This document shows, piece after piece, positions 8,765-17,484 of a DNA stretch of 64,000 nt (its first letter is position 1; every line of letters starts with the position of its first letter). Both the position numbers and the translations under genes were made by a program. The notes under the pieces were generated by a model that did not search any database, was not told where the DNA came from, and saw nothing but the letters and a program-made list of their open reading frames with translations. Source of the DNA: Pedobacter sp. MC2016-14 (GTDB lineage: Bacteria; Bacteroidota; Bacteroidia; Sphingobacteriales; Sphingobacteriaceae); NCBI RefSeq assembly GCF_020991475.1, contig NZ_JAJMPA010000003.1:651771-715770 (forward strand), in the 5' to 3' direction.

Positions 8765-10456
8765 CTATTTTTTATAAGCTTCCAGCCCGCTATTTAAAAA
8801 TTTCAAATAATTGGCTACTTCATAATCTGCACCCTGAGGTGGCACTAAAACACCTTCTGTACGCGGATCAAGTAATACATAAAAAGGCTGAGCATTGGCT
8901 TGAAATCTTGAAGCTTGTAAATCACTCCATTTTTTTGCCAATGTGTTCAAGCTCTTTCCTGCAGCGTTAACCACCACATCTTCCGGAGCAAGCTCAGTTT
9001 TATCGTCTACATATAATTGAATCAATACGTAATCCTGGCTAATCAATTTATACACAGCCGGATCAGGCCATACGTTTGCTTCCATCTTGCGACAGTTTAC
9101 ACAGGCATGTCCAGTAAAGTCAATCAACACTGGTTTACCTACACTTTTGGCATACTCTACTCCTTCTTTATAATCAAAAAACGGATCAAGTTTCAAAGGC
9201 TTCTCAAAAAGCTCTGCATATTTATGCGGTTTAGAAGATGAGCTTTCCGGAGCTGCCGCAGCAAAACCGCCACCCAATGATGAGGTATACAAATCGAAAT
9301 CTTGCGTTGACTGCGGAGGCAAAAATGCTGAAATAGATTTTAACGGCGCGCCCCATAATCCAGGAACCATATAAACGGAAAATGAAAATACGATAATGGC
9401 TAAAAACAATCTCGGAACAGAAACAAACGGTACCGGACTATCGTGAGAGAATTTGATTTTGCCCAATAAATACAGGCCCATCAAAGTAAAAATCACAATC
9501 CACAATACAAGGAATATTTCGCGGTCAAACCAGTTCCAGTGGTAGGCTAAATCTACGTTACTTAAAAACTTAAGTGCAAAGGCTAGTTCAAGAAAACCTA
9601 AAACAACTTTTACACTGTTCAACCATCCGCCTGATTTAGGCAATGTGCTTAGTAAGGAAGGAAACATAGCGAACAATACAAATGGTATGGCCAATGCAAG
9701 TGCAAAACCAAACATTCCTACTGCAGGGCCCAATAAAGCACCACTTGTAGCCGCCTGTACCAGCAAAGTACCAATAATTGGTCCGGTACAAGAGAAAGAA
9801 ACAAGTGCCAGCGTGCCAGCCATAAAAAATAAACCGGCAATACCACCTTTATCAGAATTCGCATCCATCTTGTTTACCCAACTCGATGGCATGGTAATTT
9901 CGAAAGCGCCCAAAAAAGAAGCACCGAAAACAACCAGCAGCAAAAAGAAAAAGAAGTTAAAGATTCCATTGGTAGACAGGCTGCTCAATGCGTCTGCACC
10001 AAACAATACCGTAATCAATAAGCCAAGTACCACGTAAATCACGATGATAAAAAAACCATATAACATGGCGTTCCTTATGCCTTTACCTTTATCCTGTCCT
10101 TTTGTAAAAAAGCTTACCGTTAAAGGAACCATCGGAAAAATACAAGGCATCAAAAAAGCAGCAAAGCCACCAAGAAATCCGGCAATAAATATTGCCCAAA
10201 TTGTTTGTTGTGTATCTTTTTTATCTGCTGTTTTTCCCGCTACCGTTACTACGGCAGAATCTGCGCTGCTTTTAGCTACCGCAGGAGCGGCTGTAACCTG
10301 TGTATCGGCAGCCGGAGTTTCGGGGGCGATCTCCGTAAATTCCACTCCATCCATGGAGGTCGTATCTTCTGTTTGCGCCCTAAGGTTGCCAAAGGATACT
10401 AAAATCAATAAGGCCGGCAGGATAAACCTGCACAAGCCTTTTTGTAATCTATTCAT
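8765..10456 (-). CDS. DsbD-like thiol:disulfide interchange protein (membrane plus thioredoxin domains)
   Basis: A 563-residue protein that should carry electrons from cytoplasmic thioredoxin across the inner membrane to periplasmic thiol proteins. A signal peptide and an Ala/Thr/Val-rich linker (to about residue 80) lead into an eight-helix CcdA/DsbD membrane domain with conserved LMPCIFPMVPLTV and SFSCTGPIIGTLL, whose Cys pair is the redox centre. The C-terminal periplasmic thioredoxin domain has the CVNC motif in GHACVNCRKM. The N-terminal DsbD-alpha domain of the E. coli protein is absent and is encoded separately by the next gene upstream. It is the last gene of a three-gene redox operon and is followed by a strong terminator. 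Confidence 0.9.
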   Translation of the reverse strand: MNRLQKGLCRFILPALLILVSFGNLRAQTEDTTSMDGVEFTEIAPETPAADTQVTAAPAVAKSSADSAVVTVAGKTADKKDTQQTIWAIFIAGFLGGFAAFLMPCIFPMVPLTVSFFTKGQDKGKGIRNAMLYGFFIIVIYVVLGLLITVLFGADALSSLSTNGIFNFFFFLLLVVFGASFLGAFEITMPSSWVNKMDANSDKGGIAGLFFMAGTLALVSFSCTGPIIGTLLVQAATSGALLGPAVGMFGFALALAIPFVLFAMFPSLLSTLPKSGGWLNSVKVVLGFLELAFALKFLSNVDLAYHWNWFDREIFLVLWIVIFTLMGLYLLGKIKFSHDSPVPFVSVPRLFLAIIVFSFSVYMVPGLWGAPLKSISAFLPPQSTQDFDLYTSSLGGGFAAAAPESSSSKPHKYAELFEKPLKLDPFFDYKEGVEYAKSVGKPVLIDFTGHACVNCRKMEANVWPDPAVYKLISQDYVLIQLYVDDKTELAPEDVVVNAAGKSLNTLAKKWSDLQASRFQANAQPFYVLLDPRTEGVLVPPQGADYEVANYLKFLNSGLEAYKK

Positions 10457-10501
10457 CTAATTAATATAAATTATCTACAATCTGCGAAAAGTTTTCCTTA
10501 C

Positions 10502-10951
10502 TTATTTAACAGGAATACTGAATTCAACCTCTTCTGGTGGAAGACATTGTTTGTCGTCGCAAGTCATGTATTCAAATTTACCTTTAACAACTACAGGTTT
10601 ACCTGGTTTAATTTTCACCTTTTGTTGAAAAATAACACTTTTTTCAAAGTACGTTACGTTCATGCTAAATGTTTCCTCAAATTTAGTTACACCTTTTGGC
10701 TCAATAGTTTTACCTACTAAAGTATAAGAAGGCGAAGGTGCAAATGTAAAGGTAGTTTTTACCGGACCGCCGTCTTTAACGTTCTGTGAATATACATGCC
10801 ATCCATCACCAATGGTAGCTTTAATAAATACAGTAGCTTCAGTAGCACTGGTTTTTTTAGCACCATAACTCCAGGTTACCGGTTTCATGATTTGGCTATG
10901 TGCGGCAGCTGTAAAAAACAGCGCGGCAGCTAATAAAAATAATCGTTTCAT
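10502..10951 (-). CDS. Stand-alone DsbD N-terminal (alpha) domain protein
   Basis: A 149-residue protein with a signal peptide (cleavage near AHSQ) followed by one immunoglobulin-like domain resembling the alpha domain of DsbD. GDGWHVYSQN and the paired cysteines in MTCDDKQCLPPEE match the active-site region that, in DsbD, accepts electrons from the gamma domain and passes them to client proteins. It lies between a TlpA-like lipoprotein and the DsbD membrane/thioredoxin protein, so it probably replaces the missing alpha domain of that protein in the periplasm. The domain match is from recognised motifs; the electron-relay role is inferred from the gene order. Confidence 0.82.
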   Translation of the reverse strand: MKRLFLLAAALFFTAAAHSQIMKPVTWSYGAKKTSATEATVFIKATIGDGWHVYSQNVKDGGPVKTTFTFAPSPSYTLVGKTIEPKGVTKFEETFSMNVTYFEKSVIFQQKVKIKPGKPVVVKGKFEYMTCDDKQCLPPEEVEFSIPVK

Positions 10952-10979
10952 TTTATGTGTTTGTTTAGAGTTTAATATA

Positions 10980-12125
10980 TTACTTACCTTTTGCAGCCAA
11001 AAGTTCTTCTAATTTTTTAGTAAGGTCTGCACCGCGAAGGTTTTTACCCACAATTTTACCAGATGGGTCTACCAAAAAGTTTTGAGGAATAGAATTGATG
11101 CCATATTGCTTAGCAACTGCATTGTTCCAAAACTTTAAATCAGATACCTGTGTCCAGGTTAAACCATCAGCAGCAATAGCGCCTAACCATGCATCTTTTT
11201 TACCAGGTTGATCCAGGGAAACACCAAGTACAGTGAAATTTTTGTCTTTGTATTCGTTATAAGCTTTCACCACGTTAGGGTTTTCTGCACGACAAGGTCC
11301 GCACCATGACGCCCAGAAATCAATCAGCACGTATTTTCCTTTGAAATCAGAAAGCTTTACTGGTTTATCATTCACATCATTTTGAGTAAAGTCTGGAGCT
11401 ATTGCACCAACACTGGTATTGCGGGCAGCTTCTATAGCTTTTGCAAAACTTACACCTGCTTTACTTGCACGTACAGCTGGAGAAAGGCTTTTGAATACAG
11501 GCTCTACTTTTTCTACATCAATACCGTTACCTGCACTTTCAGTCAAAGCCTCAAGGCTAAAATAAGAGTTTGGGTTTTGTTTGATATAGGTATTCTGAAT
11601 TGCCTCCCTTTCGCTGGCAAATTTTTCAAAACGTTGTTGTAAATCGCTTCTAAAAGCATTATCCTTTTTCTTATCTTCAGGGGCACTTGCATATTCAGCA
11701 TTTAATGCGGCCATAGCTTTTTCAGGACCAGTTAACAAGGCACTATATTTATCAAACTCAGCATTAATTTTTGAACCTGTAATTTTTGCTTTTTTAACTG
11801 AATCAGTAGCTGTAAGTGTAACTGTTCCCGGCTCAAGATAAAGTGCTTTAACATCAGCTGTTCTACCAAGAGTACTTATGCCTTTTCCAGCATGGTCAAG
11901 CAGCAATTGGGCTTGCAAAGGACCTTCGCTGACACCTTTAAACTGAAATGCTCCATTTGTAACTACAGCAGAGTCAATTACTTGTTTCCCCTCTAGCCTG
12001 TAAACCAAATAAGCTTTTGTAGGAACGTTTAACGGGTTTACTTTTCCCATCAAATTGAAATCGCTACTTTGCGCACATCCCAATAAAGGTGCAAGTGCAA
12101 GAGCAGATAACATCATTTTTTTCAT
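10980..12125 (-). CDS. TlpA-like thioredoxin-fold lipoprotein with N-terminal DUF4369-type domain
   Basis: A 381-residue periplasmic thiol-disulfide oxidoreductase. The N-terminus has a lipobox (APLLGC, Cys16), so it is probably membrane anchored. Residues about 20-115 resemble DUF4369, followed by a helical linker. The C-terminal AhpC/TSA-Redoxin domain (about residues 240-381) has the active site FWASWCGPCRAE and a cis-Pro region SIPQNFLVD. Bacteroidota carry many such proteins, which keep periplasmic or cytochrome c cysteines reduced. It is the first gene of the operon with the two DsbD-like parts, which could be its electron supply. Confidence 0.88.
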   Translation of the reverse strand: MKKMMLSALALAPLLGCAQSSDFNLMGKVNPLNVPTKAYLVYRLEGKQVIDSAVVTNGAFQFKGVSEGPLQAQLLLDHAGKGISTLGRTADVKALYLEPGTVTLTATDSVKKAKITGSKINAEFDKYSALLTGPEKAMAALNAEYASAPEDKKKDNAFRSDLQQRFEKFASEREAIQNTYIKQNPNSYFSLEALTESAGNGIDVEKVEPVFKSLSPAVRASKAGVSFAKAIEAARNTSVGAIAPDFTQNDVNDKPVKLSDFKGKYVLIDFWASWCGPCRAENPNVVKAYNEYKDKNFTVLGVSLDQPGKKDAWLGAIAADGLTWTQVSDLKFWNNAVAKQYGINSIPQNFLVDPSGKIVGKNLRGADLTKKLEELLAAKGK

Positions 12126-12303
12126 GTTGTTTTTTTTTAAGTCGGTTAGTTGTGCAATTATATAAAATTCCTGCGTAAATATAAGGTCACATTTACGATA
12201 TTACAGACTAATCTTGTAGGATAAGGTTTAATCGAGCCTTAATGAAGATGTGGAAACAACATAAGTATGACAATTTGCTATAAAAAATATTAGAGGATAT
12301 TAA

Positions 12304-12334
12304 TTTGCTTACAAGCCCCTTTTTCTTACCTTTA
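12304..12334 (+). promoter_or_regulatory. Bacteroidota-type promoter for the unknown gene at 12481
   Basis: TTTG at 12304-12307, a 19-base spacer and TACCTTTA at 12327-12334 match the TTTG-N19-TAnnTTTG consensus at all but the last base. The rest of the stretch from 12126 to 12480 has no gene. The predicted transcript would carry a leader of about 140 bases before the ATG at 12481. Confidence 0.45.
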
Positions 12335-12480
12335 CAACATCATAAAAAGACTGCCCGGCTTTTCAGCTGATGCCTGGTCATCAACGTCTATTTCTTTGAC
12401 GGAGAGTTCACAAACCTATTTATTCACAGATTCCTGCAGCTGCATTTTTGCCATCAGGAAAATTAAAATTTGAACTAGCT

Positions 12481-13167
12481 ATGCAAAGAGAAAGAGCCTT
12501 GTCTGACTACAAAACCTATCGTTACTTTAGACCATCAGAATTAAGAAACCCGCATAAACAACTGGCTTCTTTTTTTGAGGAAGAAGATGTTGAAAGTTTA
12601 AAATCAGAAATTAACGACTTTTTTAAGACGGCCTGTGATGAAGCCTATGAATACGGGAATTCGCTACGCTACCCTGCTACGCATCAAAACTGTTTTAAAC
12701 TTTTGGAACTGGCTTACACGTTAAAGAACAGTAACGAAAATTTCACTTTACAAAACGATCATAAACTTTACCGGAGCTCGGATGCTGTTTTCACACAGGC
12801 CTTTCAGGAAAACATTGAATTACTTTTTCCTCTGGTACACCTCAGGTTACTCAGCGCTGCGGAAATAAATGACATTACGTTTTTCCTCAGCGAATTCTTT
12901 GAGTACAAAAGTTTATACGAGTGGCATGAGCTTTTGGACAATTTATTAAGATGTGCAAATGGAGACACCGTTTTAGAAAAGATTTACAATCGGTCTTCAC
13001 ATATCATTTTGGTTAAAGAATATGTTGAGAAACTGATTGAAGCAATGTATCTCATCTACCAAACAAAGTCCATAAATTATAAATCTGAATCTACTGAAGG
13101 TAAAAAGGAAGCCTTATCTGCCGAAATTGAAAATGCAATTATAGAATACTTACGGTATTTTAAATAA
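12481..13167 (+). CDS. Hypothetical protein, charged and helical
   Basis: I do not recognise this 228-residue protein. It has no signal peptide or membrane segment, is rich in Glu, Lys, Tyr and Leu, and looks mostly helical, so a cytoplasmic protein is likely. The open frame extends up to a TTG at 12448, but the ATG at 12481 is the more natural start. It stands alone, with a promoter-like sequence about 150 bases upstream and the divergent thiol-redox operon on its left. Codon use resembles that of the neighbours. No function is proposed. Confidence 0.75.
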   Translation: MQRERALSDYKTYRYFRPSELRNPHKQLASFFEEEDVESLKSEINDFFKTACDEAYEYGNSLRYPATHQNCFKLLELAYTLKNSNENFTLQNDHKLYRSSDAVFTQAFQENIELLFPLVHLRLLSAAEINDITFFLSEFFEYKSLYEWHELLDNLLRCANGDTVLEKIYNRSSHIILVKEYVEKLIEAMYLIYQTKSINYKSESTEGKKEALSAEIENAIIEYLRYFK

Positions 13168-13263
13168 AGTATTATTGGGCCACAATCTCCTGTTTCAAAA
13201 AATTGGAGCAAGATTTTAGGGTATAAATCTTAGCTCTAAAATACTGACAGTTTGGACATACCC

Positions 13264-13291
13264 CTGAATGAGGTTTTAATACCACATTCAG
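13264..13291. other. Imperfect hairpin upstream of the YihY-type gene
   Basis: CTGAATG and CATTCAG pair, followed inward by one A-A mismatch and GGT/ACC around a 6-base loop. It lies 50 bases before the chosen start of the next gene and has no T-run, so it is more likely a leader structure or operator than a terminator. Confidence 0.35.
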
Positions 13292-13341
13292 AGAAAAACA
13301 TTTCTTAGGCAGTGGGGTTAATTTACATTCAATGTAATGAC

Positions 13342-14751
13342 ATGCAGCACAACCAACCTAAGACCCTCAATGCCATTTGGAGCGACGTACAAAAATACCT
13401 CAACATCAGACTTGAGCTACTTAAACTCGTTATTGTAGAAAAATCATCCAGGCTCATAGCAGATTTGATTACAAACACAATTGTTTTGTTTTGTATGGTC
13501 TTGTCCTTTTTGGTTTCTGCGGTAACACTTGCCTTTTATCTCTCCAGGATCTTGAATAGTTACACATCTGGATTTGGTTGCGCAGCTCTGTTTTTTACAG
13601 GCCTCGCCTTTCTGGTGCTCTGGAAAAAGGGTGCACTGGAAAAAGCAGTAGCAGGCCTTGCCATCCGAAGATATTTCGAAAAACATTGCGAAGTGCAGCA
13701 AGAAAAAGAAAAGGATAAATCCGAAGTACATCTTAAATCGGCCAGGCCCGAAATCAGTATAGCTAAACAAACAAATCAAAAACAACAGCCTGCGGCTAAA
13801 AAACAAGCTATGAAAAAAGAGAAAGTAACATTCAAAGGACTCTGGGAAGTCCTTAAAAATTCATTTAACGGATTTAGTGACCATAAGGTCACTAAATTGA
13901 GTGGTTCACTGGCCTATTATACGGTGTTCTCCATGGCTCCACTATTACTGGTTATTATTTCTTTATGTGGAATTTTTCTAGGTCAGGAGGCTGCCCAGGG
14001 TCAAATCTATGCGCAGCTGGCAGGATTTGTGGGCAAAGACACCGCCTTACAGATGCAGGATATAGTTGCAAAAGCAGCCATCGGAGATAAAGGTACTGTA
14101 GCTTTTATTATTGGAATAGTGACCCTACTTGTAGGTTCTACTACGGTGTTTGCCGACATTCAGGATTCTATTAACACGATCTGGGGTCTAAAACCCAAAC
14201 CTAAAAGAGGTTGGCTAAAGATGTTGCAAAACCGTTTCTTATCCTTTTCTGTTATCATTAGCCTTGTTTTCTTATTACTAATTTCTTTATCTATCACTAC
14301 TGTACTGGATAATTTTAATCTTAGACTGCAGGCGCGTTTTTCTGATGTATCTGTAGTATTTTTCTACATCCTTAATCAGGTTGTTACTCTGGTGGTCATC
14401 TCTTTAATTTTCGGGGTGATCTTTAAAGTCTTGCCAGACGCAAATATCAAATGGCGCGATGTAGCATATGGGGCAATAGTAACGGCGCTATTGTTTATGC
14501 TTGGAAAATTTGGTATTTCTATCTACATCGGACAGAGCGATGTTGGCAGTACTTATGGTGCGGCCGGATCACTGGTTATTTTATTGTTATGGACGTATTA
14601 TTCATCCATCATCTTATACTTCGGTGCAGAATTCACCAAAGCCTATGCCCTTGCCTATGGTTCCGAAATTCATCCCTCCCACTATGCTGTGACTACAAAA
14701 GAAATTGAGATTGAAACTGGCAACAATTCTATACAGGACAATGCTTCATAA
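13342..14751 (+). CDS. Fusion of holin-like (DUF1469-type) domain and YihY/BrkB family membrane protein
   Basis: A 469-residue membrane protein from the ATG at 13342 (a GTG at 13312 would add ten residues). Residues about 10-110 hold two membrane helices in the pattern of the phage-holin-superfamily-III/Actinobacterial-holin-X domain (SDVQKYLNIRLELLKL then LVSAVTLAFYLSRIL). A charged Lys/Glu/Gln linker follows, then a YihY/BrkB domain with about six helices, including SGSLAYYTVFSMAPLLLVI and GAAGSLVILLLWTYYSSIILYFGAEF. YihY proteins are widespread, with no firmly settled function; relatives have been proposed as transporters. The holin-like domain is a membrane module here and does not indicate prophage. 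A small conserved-looking gene follows after 38 bases. Confidence 0.85.
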   Translation: MQHNQPKTLNAIWSDVQKYLNIRLELLKLVIVEKSSRLIADLITNTIVLFCMVLSFLVSAVTLAFYLSRILNSYTSGFGCAALFFTGLAFLVLWKKGALEKAVAGLAIRRYFEKHCEVQQEKEKDKSEVHLKSARPEISIAKQTNQKQQPAAKKQAMKKEKVTFKGLWEVLKNSFNGFSDHKVTKLSGSLAYYTVFSMAPLLLVIISLCGIFLGQEAAQGQIYAQLAGFVGKDTALQMQDIVAKAAIGDKGTVAFIIGIVTLLVGSTTVFADIQDSINTIWGLKPKPKRGWLKMLQNRFLSFSVIISLVFLLLISLSITTVLDNFNLRLQARFSDVSVVFFYILNQVVTLVVISLIFGVIFKVLPDANIKWRDVAYGAIVTALLFMLGKFGISIYIGQSDVGSTYGAAGSLVILLLWTYYSSIILYFGAEFTKAYALAYGSEIHPSHYAVTTKEIEIETGNNSIQDNAS

Positions 14752-14789
14752 TGATAAAACAACTAACATAAAATCGAGCGTAATTACAG

Positions 14790-15095
14790 ATGAAAAATTT
14801 AAAAGAATTGAAATCCAGGCAATCAAATTTAACAGCGATGCATACACTACTTCAAAAAGAAATTTTAACTGATGGAACGCATGCGTTAGTGCGTCGTCCA
14901 GCACGCAAAAGATATGATACCGCAGAAAAGGTTGTTTCCTGGCTAATTCCACTCCTGGTGGACAAGACCTTATTAAGAAAATCTGGCTTTGTAACTAAGG
15001 CTATCGGCGCATTTGTGGTCAGAAAAACAGTTAAACGCCTGGCTCCTGTAATTCTTTCATGGACTGCTGACGCGCTACTACATAGAAAAATATAA
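14790..15095 (+). CDS. Small hypothetical basic protein
   Basis: A 101-residue basic protein of unknown function. The first half is polar; residues about 50-95 contain weakly hydrophobic, amphipathic stretches (WLIPLLVDKTLL, IGAFVVRKTVKRLAPVILSW) that could lie on or in the membrane. It follows the holin/YihY fusion by 38 bases on the same strand and precedes msrA by 39 bases, so it is probably co-transcribed and may work with the YihY protein. That link is inference from position only. Confidence 0.65.
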   Translation: MKNLKELKSRQSNLTAMHTLLQKEILTDGTHALVRRPARKRYDTAEKVVSWLIPLLVDKTLLRKSGFVTKAIGAFVVRKTVKRLAPVILSWTADALLHRKI

Positions 15096-15134
15096 AATTA
15101 GCGCTGTAGATTCGTATATTGGAGCATAAGACAT

Positions 15135-15806
15135 ATGAAGCTACACCTCATTTTTTTCGCTGGAATACTGCTAAGCCTTTGTGCGGCATGTAACGGAGCA
15201 AAAACACAAAAACTAGAAAGTAAAAATGGATTCGCTGTATTACCGAAGCAAGCGAAAGGTGAAGAAATTGCGGCTTTCGCAGGAGGCTGCTTTTGGGCAA
15301 TGCAAGAGAGTATGCTGGAGCTTAAAGGTGTACATAAGGTAATCAGCGGTTATGCAGGAGGAACAGCGGATCATCCGACTTACGATGCTGTATTAACCAA
15401 ACAAACTGGTCATGCGGAGGCCGTATTGTTATATTACAATCCTGCAGTAATCAGTTTTGAAAAACTAGCCGAAGCCTTTTTTTATGCACATGATCCTACC
15501 CAACTCAACAGTCAGGGCCCGGATGTTGGATCAGACTACCGCTCCATTGCATTTTATCGCTCCCCCGAAGAATTAAAATCGCTCATCAAAGTTGTAGATC
15601 AGGTAGACCATACCGGATATTACACCAGCCCTATTGTTACGGAGTTACTTCCCTTTGCCGCCTTTTATCCGGCAGAAATGGAACATCAGGATTATTTCGT
15701 TAAAAACCCCTGGAGCATTTATATTAAAAAGGTGTCCAAACCGAAAGTATTAAAGTTAAGGGCTAAAATGTCATCACTGATTAAGCCAGAATATCTTTAT
15801 AAATAG
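15135..15806 (+). CDS. msrA: Peptide-methionine (S)-S-oxide reductase MsrA, lipoprotein form
   Basis: A 223-residue enzyme reducing methionine-S-sulfoxide in oxidised proteins. The catalytic motif FAGGCFWAMQ (Cys52) and the family motifs SGYAGG, HAEAV and GPDVGSDYRSIAF are all present. Unlike cytosolic MsrA it begins with a lipoprotein signal (SLCAAC, Cys19), so it should be attached to the envelope and repair periplasmic or outer-membrane proteins. That fits an organism with a dedicated DsbD/TlpA reductant system nearby. It ends 10 bases before the convergent GHKL ATPase gene. Confidence 0.93.
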   Translation: MKLHLIFFAGILLSLCAACNGAKTQKLESKNGFAVLPKQAKGEEIAAFAGGCFWAMQESMLELKGVHKVISGYAGGTADHPTYDAVLTKQTGHAEAVLLYYNPAVISFEKLAEAFFYAHDPTQLNSQGPDVGSDYRSIAFYRSPEELKSLIKVVDQVDHTGYYTSPIVTELLPFAAFYPAEMEHQDYFVKNPWSIYIKKVSKPKVLKLRAKMSSLIKPEYLYK

Positions 15807-15816
15807 CAACAACAAA

Positions 15817-17088
15817 TTAATCAGCTAATAATTCTTCCAGTTCAGTTTGTTCTTCTGGCTCCATATCTACAATGCCAGCCAGCAGGTTTGCAATTTTCGG
15901 TCGCTGATCAGAAACCAGTAATCCATCTAGTAATGCCACAATAGTTTTCTTTTGATCTATGCTCAGGTTGCTGAAAAGTTTTGGCTGAATCTCATATAAA
16001 GCCTTCAAAGTATCCAATAATCTATTCCGGCGTTTAGCTTCAATATGCTCGGCCACTACGATAGACAGCACGCCTTCTCTTTCGTACCGTTCCAGTAATC
16101 TGGAAGAATATTCTTTCAAAAAAGCCTTTCTTTTACTTCGCAGCAATTCATTAACTTTTTTACTCAGAAATTTGTATTCCGCTGAAGCTTTAGAACGGCT
16201 ATACAAACCCGTCTGGATTTCAAACTCAGTACCGCGAAAGTCGAAATCGGTAAAAAATTCACTTTCTATATAAACACTGTGAAAATATTCATCCGCTTTC
16301 TTATTTAACGTAGTGTATTCTTTGTACAGCTCCGCTCCTTTTTCATTGATGAAATATACCTTAGATAGTTCTTTATGTAAAGATTCCTTCCATTGTACAA
16401 ACTTTAGTTTAAAACTCGTATTAGTGTCTTCGTATTTCCAAAACAGATCTTCTTCATAATCCTGGATTTGATCCTGATAATCTAAAGGCTCGCCATTGAT
16501 TAGAATACTATAATTTCTGCTTTTATTTAGCTCCAGGAACCAGCAAAATTCAGCCTTTAAAAACGGAATAATTTCCTGCTCAAGGTTATCTGCAGAGATT
16601 TTTAAATTTGAAAACAAGACCCTTGTACCCGTATTCTTGCTCAATGGCACATCAATTTCTGTAGCCTGGTAATTGTTGAGCGAGGCAACGCCAATTGAAA
16701 TTCTGCCACTTTTTAAGCTATTATTTTGCGACAACCAGGTCGTTTGCCATTCCGCATCATTGGCAAATCTGAAAAAAGTTAAACGGCCTACACCATTCTT
16801 GCCATGCATCGTAGATTTGTTCCGGTTTACAGGCAATTGCAGCGCCTTTTCAGATTCATAAAAGGGATCAAACTTGGCCTTTAATTGCTCAAAATTAATC
16901 CCATAGCCATTGTCGGCAACCTCCAGCAAACTGATATATCCAAGCTCATTAGCCGTATAGTTAATTTCTACCGTAGTTGCTGTAGCGTCAAAACCATTCC
17001 AAATGTATTCTGCAACTGCTTGTTTTTCATTATAATTCCGCAATACTTTTTGTATCCCGCCTGATGTGATATTAACATGAGTAGCCAT
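15817..17088 (-). CDS. GHKL (Hsp90/MutL/histidine-kinase fold) ATPase protein
   Basis: A 423-residue protein with an N-terminal GHKL ATPase domain: AEYIWNGFDATA (N-box with Glu, Asn and Asp), EVADNGYGINFEQL (G1 box), and the ATP-lid GKNGVGRLTFFRF. A second domain (about residues 170-300) follows, and the C-terminus is helical and charged and ends in an acidic tail. There are no membrane segments, no phosphoacceptor His and no visible nuclease or receiver. It resembles the stand-alone Hsp90-like ATP-binding proteins of Bacteroidota, some of which occur in MORC-like or defence contexts. No partner gene is visible here, so the role is unknown. Confidence 0.75.
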   Translation of the reverse strand: MATHVNITSGGIQKVLRNYNEKQAVAEYIWNGFDATATTVEINYTANELGYISLLEVADNGYGINFEQLKAKFDPFYESEKALQLPVNRNKSTMHGKNGVGRLTFFRFANDAEWQTTWLSQNNSLKSGRISIGVASLNNYQATEIDVPLSKNTGTRVLFSNLKISADNLEQEIIPFLKAEFCWFLELNKSRNYSILINGEPLDYQDQIQDYEEDLFWKYEDTNTSFKLKFVQWKESLHKELSKVYFINEKGAELYKEYTTLNKKADEYFHSVYIESEFFTDFDFRGTEFEIQTGLYSRSKASAEYKFLSKKVNELLRSKRKAFLKEYSSRLLERYEREGVLSIVVAEHIEAKRRNRLLDTLKALYEIQPKLFSNLSIDQKKTIVALLDGLLVSDQRPKIANLLAGIVDMEPEEQTELEELLAD

Positions 17089-17253
17089 GGAGCAAAACTA
17101 ATAAAATTAGCTAAAAGAAATTGAAAATTTATAAGGCCTTTCCAGATTGATGTGTCCTTCAATTTCAATTAATATTCCATTTCTGCTGTGCCGATATACC
17201 ATAACTGGGAACTTATGAACAACACTTGTACGAAAACTAGGCTATAATTTGAG

Positions 17254-17391
17254 GGAAACCGGGGGGAAAGTCAAAGTTTCAGTCGTCCTTAGCTCGCTGT
17301 TTAAATGCTGTTCAATCGGTGTTTGTTCGGTTAGAAGCGAACGAACACCGATTGAACTCCGTGTCAAATACGATGAAATGTTCCGGTTTCC
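17254..17391. repeat. Nested inverted-repeat element, probably a dispersed palindromic repeat
   Basis: An inner hairpin has 20-base arms at 17310-17329 and 17338-17357 with one mismatch and an 8-base loop. An outer inverted repeat GGAAACCGG (17254-17262) pairs with CCGGTTTCC (17383-17391). A 70-codon minus-strand ORF (17242-17454) and a 62-codon plus-strand ORF (17319-17507) run through it, but both are explained by the symmetric DNA and look non-genic. The base composition differs from the AT-rich flanks. It fills most of the 396-base gap between the GHKL ATPase gene and the NTF2-like gene. Extra copies in the genome are expected but cannot be tested here. Confidence 0.5.
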
Positions 17392-17484
17392 TTCGACTTT
17401 CCTCTGAATTTCCCTTGTATTTCCGCGCAAGTGTCGGGATATTGAAATACCCAAACTATTCAGAATTTTGCTTTACTTCGCAGC

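Noticed and set aside
9645..10460. Long plus-strand open frames opposite the DsbD-like gene
   Set aside because: They lie fully antisense to a gene with clear domains and have a low-complexity Lys/Pro/Ala composition typical of shadow frames.
13342..14751. Holin-like domain as evidence of prophage
   Set aside because: It is fused to YihY, and no phage structural, lysis or integrase genes are nearby.
15817..17088. GHKL ATPase as a member of a known anti-phage system
   Set aside because: No nuclease, helicase or other defence partner lies on either side, so the sequence does not support the claim.
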